Shown here one piece after another: positions 1-7,251 of a stretch of 64,000 nt of DNA. Numbering within the stretch: the first letter of the stretch is position 1; each line of letters begins with the position of its first letter. The notes below the pieces were generated by a model. It was not told where the DNA came from. It searched no databases and was given only the letters and a program-made list of their open reading frames with translations. Source of the DNA: Flammeovirga sp. OC4 (GTDB lineage Bacteria > Bacteroidota > Bacteroidia > Cytophagales > Flammeovirgaceae); the NCBI RefSeq assembly GCF_000812565.1, contig NZ_JTAM01000007.1:62001-126000 (forward strand), in the 5' to 3' direction. A program made the translations under genes and the position numbers.

Positions 1-76
1 AGGAAATATAATTGTATTGATAATGAATAAGATGTGTTTTAAGTCTTACTCTTATTTAAACTAATTTTAAATAATA

Positions 77-108
77 TTTGGATTAAATCTAAATAAAAGA
101 TAATTTTG
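77..108 (+). promoter_or_regulatory. Bacteroidetes-type promoter for the iron-type operon
   Basis: The -33 element TTTG lies at 77-80 and the -7 element TAATTTTG at 101-108, separated by 20 bases. This matches the Bacteroidetes consensus TTTG-N19-21-TAnnTTTG. The start codon of the first gene lies 46 bases downstream. It is one of the best promoter matches in the window. Confidence 0.6.
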
Positions 109-154
109 CTCCCGTTAATTTCAACTATTAATAATTTTTTTCACATCCATTTTT

Positions 155-1216
155 ATGAAATTCTATTCATCATTAGCTAACAAATTTGCGACATCAGCAC
201 TTATAGTTTCAGCATTATTTTCTTGTTCAGAGTCTGAAGAGATAATTAATGATCTCGACATACCTTCAACTTATGCATTTGATAATGTAGATTATTCTGG
301 ACAAACTGCCAGAATCCAAATGTTAGATTCATTAGAGCGTTACATTAAGTCAGGAAACGATGGTGTTACTAACTTAGAAGAGTCAGTAATGCAGTCTGTT
401 TTTGCAAATGAGTCAGGAACTTTATTTGGTTCTTCAAAAGATTTAGAAAGCAAGACTTATGGTGAAGCAGGTTTAACAGTAGATGTGAAAACAGAAGTTT
501 ACGCTTACTTTAAGAGTGCAGAGGCCGCTTCAGGTAATGTAGCAAACATTTACGAAGGCCGTTTATTTGATGCTGAAGGTCACGAACCTGCTCAAATGGT
601 AGCAAAAGGTCTTATGGGAGCTACTTTATACTATCAAGCCGTTTCTTATTATTTATCAGATGAGAAATTAGATGCTGATAATGAAGAGGTGACTGAAGGT
701 AAAGGTACAGCGATGGAACATTACTGGGATGAGGCATTTGGTTACTTTGGTGCTGCAGTCGATTACCCATTAAATGCAGATGCTAAAAACTGGTATTGGG
801 CAAAGTATGCAAAGTCTCGTGCTGATGTATATGATGTATCAGGCGATATCTTCACTGCATTTGTAACAGGTCGTGCTGCAATTACTGCAAAAAATTATAC
901 AGTAAGAGATGCTCAACGTGATATCATTGTCGCAAAGTGGGAAGAGTTGGTAGCCATCAACGTTATTCACTATTTAAACTCAGTACTTACTGATACAACA
1001 GATGGAGATAGAATGCATCACTGGTCTGAAGCTTTAGCATTTGCTTGGTGTTTACAATACAATGCATCTAAAAAAATCTCTGATGCTGACTTAGATAAAG
1101 TAATTGCGGCTCACGGAAATAATGTAGATGAGTTGACAACTGAGAATATTATTGAAATAAAAAATATTTTACAGTCAACTTATGGCTTCTCAGCTGAGGT
1201 AGTTAACACTTTATAA
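155..1216 (+). CDS. DUF4856 domain lipoprotein
   Basis: A 353-residue exported lipoprotein of the DUF4856 family. The signal peptide ends in LFSC with Cys24 as the lipidation site, and an acidic stretch (SESEE) follows the cysteine, as in surface-export signals of Bacteroidetes lipoproteins. Just after it comes the family hallmark PSTYAFDNVDYSGQTARIQM, which opens a largely helical domain. In this phylum the family is regularly found next to imelysin, HTTM and TonB receptor genes, as here, and is thought to act in iron or metal uptake at the cell surface; its biochemical role is not known. It is the first gene of the operon, behind a good promoter. Confidence 0.85.
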   Translation: MKFYSSLANKFATSALIVSALFSCSESEEIINDLDIPSTYAFDNVDYSGQTARIQMLDSLERYIKSGNDGVTNLEESVMQSVFANESGTLFGSSKDLESKTYGEAGLTVDVKTEVYAYFKSAEAASGNVANIYEGRLFDAEGHEPAQMVAKGLMGATLYYQAVSYYLSDEKLDADNEEVTEGKGTAMEHYWDEAFGYFGAAVDYPLNADAKNWYWAKYAKSRADVYDVSGDIFTAFVTGRAAITAKNYTVRDAQRDIIVAKWEELVAINVIHYLNSVLTDTTDGDRMHHWSEALAFAWCLQYNASKKISDADLDKVIAAHGNNVDELTTENIIEIKNILQSTYGFSAEVVNTL

Positions 1217-1228
1217 TATATCTTTGCA

Positions 1229-1264
1229 TCCTCAAACCATATTTAAAATGGTTTGAGGATTTCT
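1229..1264 (+). terminator. Hairpin between operon genes 1 and 2 (attenuator or terminator)
   Basis: A perfect 12-base-pair stem (1229-1240 with 1248-1259) has a 7-base loop and a short T-rich tail. It could partly end transcription after the first gene and so lower expression of the downstream genes. A -7-like TATCTTTG at 1219-1226 sits directly before it, so an internal promoter is the other reading. Confidence 0.5.
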
Positions 1265-1291
1265 TCGTTCATTTTACTTCTGTAGTTTATT

Positions 1292-2371
1292 ATGAAACTA
1301 TTCAAATTTTTTATCACTATTATCCCTGCTTTCGTTTTCTTTTCATGTTCTGAAGAAAACGGAAACATTGAGCTAGACTTCTCACAAACTGACATGTTAG
1401 GCAATTATGCCAACAACATTATTAAACCTTCAATTAGCAATTATCACACTTCGGTCGCTTCACTTGATGAAAAAACTAAGTCATTTGTAAGTGCACCAAC
1501 AGAAGAAACTTTTGATGCCTTAAGTTCAGCATTTTTAAGTGCTTATCAGAATTGGGCAACAGTCAATGCATTTCAATACGGCCCTGCATTAGAAAATGCA
1601 TTTCTAGCATCAACAAATACATTCCCAACGGATTATACAGAGTTGGAAGCAGATATTGTTGCTGAAAATATTAATCTTGGATCAGTTACTTCTAATAACA
1701 AAAAAGGATTACCAGCAGTAGATTATCTTTTATTTAAGGATGGTAAAACAACAGTAATTGAAGCCTTCAAAGCAAACTCTTTTAGAGGTGAGTATTTGAA
1801 TGCAGTTGTGGCGGATTTATTGACAAAAGCAACTTACGTAAATGATGCTTGGTCTGGTGACTATGCAGCAACATTTGCTATAAATGAAGGAAATGATCCT
1901 AGTAGCTCATTATCCGCAATTGTCAATGAATACAATAAAGCTTACGAAAGATGTAAAAATCAAAGAGTTGGTTATGCTTTGGGTAAAAACTCTTTATCTG
2001 GTAGACCGAGTCCAATGTCAATTGAAGCTTACTACAGTGTGAATTCATTAGACTTACTGAAAAGAAATGTAACTGCTTTAGAAAACATCTTCAAAGGAAA
2101 TGATGGTGTAGGTTTAGATGATTACTTGACAGCATACTACAATACAGGATCAATTCAAGAAGATTTATCCGCAAAGATTTTAAATCAATTTGAAGTGATT
2201 CATTCAAAATTAGATAACTGTCAAAGTCCTTTTGCAAATCACATTGAAGCACAAGACGAGACAGTTGAAGAGTTATATACGGAGATGTCGAAGTTAGTAG
2301 TAATGATCAAATCAGAAATGCCTTCTGCTTTATCAGTAAAAATTACTTACCAAGACTCGGATGGAGATTAG
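1292..2371 (+). CDS. Imelysin family lipoprotein
   Basis: A 359-residue lipoprotein with the signal peptide ending VFFSC (Cys19). The region AFLSAYQNWATVNAFQYGP and the overall length fit the imelysin-like (IrpA/EfeO peptidase M75) fold, two four-helix bundles that bind metal or a ligand in the periplasm. The classical GxHxxE motif is absent; its place is taken by GLPAVDY at residues 139-145, a version I recall from Bacteroidetes members. It lies three bases before the HTTM gene, so the two are certainly co-transcribed. The likely role is iron binding or sensing for the TonB receptor at the end of the operon. Confidence 0.85.
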   Translation: MKLFKFFITIIPAFVFFSCSEENGNIELDFSQTDMLGNYANNIIKPSISNYHTSVASLDEKTKSFVSAPTEETFDALSSAFLSAYQNWATVNAFQYGPALENAFLASTNTFPTDYTELEADIVAENINLGSVTSNNKKGLPAVDYLLFKDGKTTVIEAFKANSFRGEYLNAVVADLLTKATYVNDAWSGDYAATFAINEGNDPSSSLSAIVNEYNKAYERCKNQRVGYALGKNSLSGRPSPMSIEAYYSVNSLDLLKRNVTALENIFKGNDGVGLDDYLTAYYNTGSIQEDLSAKILNQFEVIHSKLDNCQSPFANHIEAQDETVEELYTEMSKLVVMIKSEMPSALSVKITYQDSDGD

Positions 2372-2374
2372 AAT

Positions 2375-3721
2375 ATGGGATATTATCATAAACTAGTTAA
2401 TAATCAAACTTCAATTGCACCCTTGGTTGTCTTCCGAATGATTTTCGGTATCATGATGGCCTTGAGTGCAGTTCGCTTTTGGGTGAACGGTTGGGTAGAC
2501 TCTCAATTCGTTCAACCCAAATTCTTTTTTCATTACTTTGGTTTTTCATGGGTAGAACCACTAGGTGAAAAGGGGATGTATATCATCTTCTTTATCATGA
2601 TTTTTAGTGCAATAGGTATAGCATTGGGTGCTTTTTATAGAATTTCAGCCTTGTTGTACTTTCTTACTTTTACCTATGTAGAACTAATAGATCTTACGAA
2701 TTACCTAAATCATTATTATTTCGTCAGTTTGATGGCATTTATAATGATTTTTTTGCCCGCCCATCGAAGGTTTTCTATTGATGTTTATCGAAATCCAGAA
2801 ACTTACAGGAAGTATGTTTCAGCATGGACGATCAACATTGTAAGAGCACAACTGGGTATTGTTTATTTTTATGCTGGAGTCGCTAAAATTAATGCGGATT
2901 GGCTACTGAATGCTCAGCCACTTCGATTGTGGTTAGCATCAAGAGCAGACTTATTTTTGGTGGGCCCCCTTTTAAAATATAAATGGGTGGCTTTTGCTTT
3001 TAGTTGGATAGGCTGTATTTATGACCTATTTATTCCTTTCTTTCTCTGTATCAAAAAATATAGAGGTTTCGCTTATTTTTTAGTGGTGGCATTTCATGTA
3101 ATGACAGCGGCGTTATTCCCAATAGGGATGTTCCCATACATTATGATTTTGTCAACATTGATCTTCTTTTCTGATCAATTCCACGAGAAAATAATTCTGT
3201 TCTTAAGTCGATTTTTTAGTTCTGAAAACTTATCAATGCAAGTCAATAGAGGTCAAATTAATTCAATACCTCAACAATTGATGAGATTGAGTTTTGGTCT
3301 TTTCCTATTTGTACAAGTAATATTTCCATTTAGATATGCTTTGTATGGAGGAGAACTTTTCTGGACAGAACAAGGGTTTCGTTTTTCATGGAGAGTGATG
3401 TTGATGGAAAAGTCAGGTTCAGCAACTTTTTATGTATTAAACCCTGAAACAGATCATAAGATAGAAGTCAATAACAGAGATTTCTTGACGCCATTACAAG
3501 AAAAAATGATGGCTACTCAGCCTGATATGATACTTCAATATGCACATTATTTAAAAAGTGTTTTTGAAGAAAAAGGGGTGAAAAACCCTGAGGTTTATAT
3601 TGATTCACATGTTTCGCTCAACGGTAGAGCAAGCCAACCCTTTATAGACCCGACAATAGATTTAACAAAGTTGGAGGATACTTTCGCTCCTAAAACATGG
3701 ATACTTCCCTTTAAGGGATAA
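2375..3721 (+). CDS. HTTM domain (vitamin K carboxylase-like) membrane protein
   Basis: A 448-residue polytopic membrane protein of the HTTM family, related to vitamin K-dependent gamma-glutamyl carboxylase. Several hydrophobic segments fill residues 15-335. Asn112-His113 in YLNHYYF and Lys171 in YFYAGVAKINADW line up with the human carboxylase residues Asn159-His160 and Lys218, which serve in catalysis (alignment from memory). The C-terminal ~110 residues are soluble and end in RASQPFIDPTIDL. It lies between imelysin and the TonB receptor with 3- and 6-base gaps, so it belongs to the uptake operon. Whether it carboxylates or otherwise modifies a partner or ligand is unknown. Confidence 0.85.
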   Translation: MGYYHKLVNNQTSIAPLVVFRMIFGIMMALSAVRFWVNGWVDSQFVQPKFFFHYFGFSWVEPLGEKGMYIIFFIMIFSAIGIALGAFYRISALLYFLTFTYVELIDLTNYLNHYYFVSLMAFIMIFLPAHRRFSIDVYRNPETYRKYVSAWTINIVRAQLGIVYFYAGVAKINADWLLNAQPLRLWLASRADLFLVGPLLKYKWVAFAFSWIGCIYDLFIPFFLCIKKYRGFAYFLVVAFHVMTAALFPIGMFPYIMILSTLIFFSDQFHEKIILFLSRFFSSENLSMQVNRGQINSIPQQLMRLSFGLFLFVQVIFPFRYALYGGELFWTEQGFRFSWRVMLMEKSGSATFYVLNPETDHKIEVNNRDFLTPLQEKMMATQPDMILQYAHYLKSVFEEKGVKNPEVYIDSHVSLNGRASQPFIDPTIDLTKLEDTFAPKTWILPFKG

Positions 3722-3727
3722 GATTAT

Positions 3728-6118
3728 ATGACAAGGTTATTATTCATTACTCTACTTTTCTTTTTATCTCTGAGTTCTTATTCGCAATCAGTGAGAGGTA
3801 AATTAATTCAATTCGATTCTCAGGAGTCAATTGAAGGTGCAGACGTTTATATTAAGGACACGAACATCAAAGTGAAATCAGATAAAAACGGAAGCTATAA
3901 ACTTTCTAACCTACAAAAAGGAAAAGTCTACACAATTGGCGTTTTTAAGTATGGATTAACACCCATGGAAAAAGACATCAAGATTACTGCTCAAAGTCAA
4001 GAATTGAATTTTACAATGAGAGTGATTGAGAAAGTTTTAGATGAAGTAGATATAACGGATAATAATGAAACTGCTGAAATAACAAGGCTTGAGGCAGTAG
4101 AAGGAACCTCTATTTTTGAAGGGAAGAAAAGTGAGGTCATTCAAATTGATAATCTTACGGCAAATTTAGCGACAAATAATTCAAGACAAGTTTATAATAA
4201 AGTACCAGGATTGAACATTTGGGAAAGTGATGGTGCCGGTATACAGTTAGGTATTGGTGGTAGAGGCTTGAGCCCTGATAGAACTTCCAATTTCAATACA
4301 AGACAAAACGGTTATGATATAGCTGCAGATGCTTTAGGTTATCCTGAAAGTTACTATACTCCACCATTAGAGGCGGTAGATGAAGTTCAAATTGTAAGAG
4401 GTGCTGCTTCATTACAATATGGAACCCAATTTGGAGGTTTATTGAATTTCAAGATGAAAAAAGGTCCAGCTAATAAACCTTTTGAATTTGTTACTCGACA
4501 AACCGTTGGATCGTTTGGATTGTACAATTCATTTAATAGCATTGGTGGAGAGAAAGGAAAAGTAAATTACTATGCTTTGTATCAATATAAAGGAGGAGAT
4601 GGTTGGAGACCAAATTCTGCTTTTGATGTCAACACAGTGTATACTGCAGTAGATGTTGAAGTTAGTGAGCGTTTTAAAATTGGCTTTGAGTTTACTCACA
4701 TGGATTATTTGGCACAACAACCAGGTGGTTTAACCGATGAGGAGTTTGAAAGAGATCCTCGAGCATCTTATACCGACAAGAACTGGTTTAAAGTAAATTG
4801 GAATGTTGCTGCGATAGATTTACAATATAAAATCAACCACAATGCAAAAATCGAGATGAAAAATTTTGGTCTTTTTGCAAGTAGAGATGCATTAGGAATT
4901 AATCTTAACAAGCAAAATCCATATGATGAACCTCGATTATTAGTTGCTGATAAGTTTAGAAATGTTGGTACTGAAGTACGCTATCTTCAGCATTATTCTT
5001 TGAATAACAGACCTTCAGTATTTGTTCTAGGATCAAGAGTTTACTACGGTAATGATGATAAAAAGCAAGGAGATGCTTCTGATGGGAAAGATGCAGACTT
5101 TGGCTTTTCACATCCCGACTCATTACTATCTGACCATCAATTTAAGATTGAGAATTACGCATTCTTTGTGGAAAATATTTTCCAAATCACGGATAAATTT
5201 AGCGTAACACCAGGAGTTAGGTTTGAACTTATAGGAACATCAGGAGAAGGATATTATCAGAAAACTTATTTCGAAGTTGGTGATGATGGCTTAATAGAAG
5301 AAATTACTCGTGCGGAACCAGATACAATTAATAACAATAGGTCTATCTTGATTGCAGGGGTTGGGCTAAGTTATAAGTTGAAAGAAGATTTGGAAATCTA
5401 CGGTAATATCTCCCAAAACTATAGAGCCATTACGTATTCTGATTTAAGGTCTCTGAACACAAACGTAAGGATTGACCCAGATATGAAAGATGAAAAAGGG
5501 TATTCTGCAGATATTGGAATGAGAGGAAAAACAGACTTCCTAAATTTTGATGTAAGTGCTTTCTATCTTCGCTATAATGATAAAATAGGTCTTGCCAATC
5601 CTGCCAATCCAATTCGTACGAATATCGCAGATGCCTATACGTTAGGAGTTGAAGCGTTTGGAGAGTTGAATGTGATGCATTTTATTAACGAATACTCTCA
5701 ATATCACTTTAATTTATTTGGTAACGTATCTTTTATTCAAGGAAAATATATTTCAGATGATAGAGTATATGATGGAAACGATGTGGAATTAATTCCTCCT
5801 TATAACTTGAAAGCAGGTGTCAATGCTGGATACAAAAACTTCAATTTATCTTTCCAATATACTAAGGTGGATAAGCAATATACTGATGCTGCAAATACTG
5901 AGAAACCATTACCTGATGCAGTTTATGGTCCGGTGCCTGCCTACTATGTAATGGATTTATCTATGAAATATCACTATAAGTGGTTTGGGGTAGAAACCGG
6001 GGTCAATAACCTGACGAATAATATGTATTTTACACGAAGAGCAACCGGTTATCCTGGTCCGGGAATTATTCCGGCTGATGGTAGAAACTATTATTTTACA
6101 TTCCAATTTAAAATCTAG
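3728..6118 (+). CDS. TonB-dependent receptor, FecA-like
   Basis: A 796-residue outer-membrane receptor. The signal peptide (MTRLLFITLLFFLSLSSYSQ) is followed by a carboxypeptidase regulatory-like beta domain (about residues 22-105), a plug domain (about 125-245, with the typical VDEVQIVRGAASLQYGTQFG) and a 22-strand barrel ending in the aromatic C-terminus YYFTFQFKI. The plug resembles ferric-citrate type receptors. As the last gene of the DUF4856-imelysin-HTTM operon it is the likely outer-membrane gate for iron or an iron chelate. The exact ligand cannot be read from sequence. Confidence 0.9.
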   Translation: MTRLLFITLLFFLSLSSYSQSVRGKLIQFDSQESIEGADVYIKDTNIKVKSDKNGSYKLSNLQKGKVYTIGVFKYGLTPMEKDIKITAQSQELNFTMRVIEKVLDEVDITDNNETAEITRLEAVEGTSIFEGKKSEVIQIDNLTANLATNNSRQVYNKVPGLNIWESDGAGIQLGIGGRGLSPDRTSNFNTRQNGYDIAADALGYPESYYTPPLEAVDEVQIVRGAASLQYGTQFGGLLNFKMKKGPANKPFEFVTRQTVGSFGLYNSFNSIGGEKGKVNYYALYQYKGGDGWRPNSAFDVNTVYTAVDVEVSERFKIGFEFTHMDYLAQQPGGLTDEEFERDPRASYTDKNWFKVNWNVAAIDLQYKINHNAKIEMKNFGLFASRDALGINLNKQNPYDEPRLLVADKFRNVGTEVRYLQHYSLNNRPSVFVLGSRVYYGNDDKKQGDASDGKDADFGFSHPDSLLSDHQFKIENYAFFVENIFQITDKFSVTPGVRFELIGTSGEGYYQKTYFEVGDDGLIEEITRAEPDTINNNRSILIAGVGLSYKLKEDLEIYGNISQNYRAITYSDLRSLNTNVRIDPDMKDEKGYSADIGMRGKTDFLNFDVSAFYLRYNDKIGLANPANPIRTNIADAYTLGVEAFGELNVMHFINEYSQYHFNLFGNVSFIQGKYISDDRVYDGNDVELIPPYNLKAGVNAGYKNFNLSFQYTKVDKQYTDAANTEKPLPDAVYGPVPAYYVMDLSMKYHYKWFGVETGVNNLTNNMYFTRRATGYPGPGIIPADGRNYYFTFQFKI

Positions 6119-6176
6119 ATTAAGAAACATCTTTTCGGCATTTCGTTATATTCCATAGATTATTTTGTCTATTTTC

Positions 6177-6206
6177 TTGGAAGGTATTAAGTTTATGATA
6201 AATTTG
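6177..6206 (+). promoter_or_regulatory. Candidate promoter of the TetR gene
   Basis: A -7 element TAAATTTG lies at 6199-6206. A weak -33 element (TTGG, 6177-6180) lies 18 bases upstream, one base short of the usual spacing. The start codon is about 77 bases downstream. Confidence 0.4.
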
Positions 6207-6283
6207 TGATACATAAAGTGAGAACTTATTCATTTATGACATCCTTTATGTAAGTTCTAATTTACCTCAATTAATTTTAAACA

Positions 6284-6865
6284 ATGGCGAAAAGTATCGA
6301 CGAAACTAAATTACAGCGAATTAAAGAAGCAACAATCGAAATGGTTGTAAGCAAAGGTTATGGAGGGGCATCGGTTTCGTCTATTGCTAAAAAAGCTCAG
6401 GTAGCAGACGGGTATCTATACAGACATTACCCAAGTAAAGCCGCATTAGTACAAGCTCTTTATTCTTCAAATATTGAATATTTTAGGAATATCATTTTCA
6501 AACATATGGAAGAGAAAGAGTCGCTGGAAGAAGTGATTCTTCATTTTTGTATTGAGATATTTACTTTAGCGAATGATAATCCTTCAAGAGCAAAATTCAT
6601 CAATATGCTGATGAATGATTATACGTTTTTAATGTCAAAGGAAATGACTTTGAAAATCCCAGAATCTTCAAAAGCTATGGTACAAAGAGGGCATGATACT
6701 GGTGAGGTGAATCAAGAAATCAACGTAGAAATGTTTAATGCTGTTTTCCCTGCTATTCCAATCCAATATGCTTCTTCAAGAGCGACAGGAGTATTTAGTC
6801 ATGATAGATTAGTAGAAAATGATGCTAGAATTGTTACGACTTTATGCATGAAAGCATTAAAGTAA
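6284..6865 (+). CDS. TetR/AcrR family transcriptional regulator
   Basis: A 193-residue TetR-family regulator. The N-terminal helix-turn-helix spans about residues 8-55 and holds the family signature GASVSSIAKKAQVADGYLYR followed by HYPSKAALVQALY. The remainder is a helical ligand-binding and dimerisation domain of the usual length. It follows the TonB receptor on the same strand but has its own candidate promoter. Control of the upstream operon is plausible but not shown; no operator palindrome is evident in the operon promoter. Confidence 0.85.
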   Translation: MAKSIDETKLQRIKEATIEMVVSKGYGGASVSSIAKKAQVADGYLYRHYPSKAALVQALYSSNIEYFRNIIFKHMEEKESLEEVILHFCIEIFTLANDNPSRAKFINMLMNDYTFLMSKEMTLKIPESSKAMVQRGHDTGEVNQEINVEMFNAVFPAIPIQYASSRATGVFSHDRLVENDARIVTTLCMKALK

Positions 6866-6892
6866 GACAGAAATAAAATAGATATTAAATAG

Positions 6893-6922
6893 AGGTTGCC
6901 TTATAAAAAGGTAACCTTTTTT
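6893..6922 (+). terminator. Terminator of the TetR gene
   Basis: Stem AGGTTGCC/GGTAACCT (6893-6900 with 6910-6917, one mismatch) followed by a run of six T. Confidence 0.65.
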
Positions 6923-7014
6923 GCTTATTAAGGCACTAAAAGGGTAAATAATTGTAATATTTAAAGAAATTAGAAAAGAGATTTCTCCGATGGTATTATT
7001 TTCTAATTTCTATT

Positions 7015-7044
7015 CTTGTTTTTAACACAAAAGTTATAAATTTG
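7015..7044 (+). promoter_or_regulatory. Promoter in front of candidate small RNA
   Basis: The -7 element TAAATTTG lies at 7037-7044, with CTTG at 7015-7018 as a -33 element 18 bases upstream. It lies over 200 bases before the next start codon, with two terminator-like hairpins between, which suggests that it drives a separate short transcript. Confidence 0.45.
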
Positions 7045-7213
7045 ATGAGGTTTTTGGAAGCAAAAGCCAAAAATAAGTAAGATGCCTCGTGAGTGCAAAG
7101 TGTTGGAGGGTGGTATTTTATTTTTAAAGTTGAATTATTGTATGGGAGTAGTAGCCCATACTTTTATATTACTGAAGGTTAGAGGGACTAGTTTTACTTT
7201 GTTCCTCTTTTTT
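7045..7213 (+). ncRNA. Candidate structured small RNA
   Basis: This stretch between the TetR gene and the amidase-like gene starts right after a good -7 box and ends in a terminator. ATGAGG (7045-7050) can pair with CCTCGT (7085-7090) around an inner hairpin TTTTTGG/CCAAAAA (7051-7057 with 7067-7073). A second hairpin is GTATGGG/CCCATAC (7140-7146 with 7155-7161). The terminator stem is AGAGGGAC/GTTCCTCT (7181-7188 with 7201-7208). No open reading frame of note fills it. It does not carry the SRP, tmRNA or RNase P signatures I know. It could instead be a regulated 5' leader of the next gene. Confidence 0.4.
7181..7213 (+). terminator. Terminator hairpin ahead of the amidase-like gene
   Basis: An eight-pair stem (7181-7188 with 7201-7208, one G-T pair) is followed by six T (7208-7213). 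It lies 39 bases before the start codon at 7252, so it either ends a small RNA or acts as an attenuator. Confidence 0.5.
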
Positions 7214-7251
7214 CATTCCACCAATTTTTTTAATGGTAAATTATTATATCG

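Noticed and set aside
19-37. Possible Fur box upstream of the first operon
   Set aside because: GATAATGA matches the first half of the consensus, but the second half does not fit, and it lies too far before the promoter.
7045-7213. Identification of the first candidate RNA as 6S, SRP or tmRNA
   Set aside because: It lacks the SRP tip motif and tmRNA ends, and its ends do not pair into the long rod of 6S RNA.
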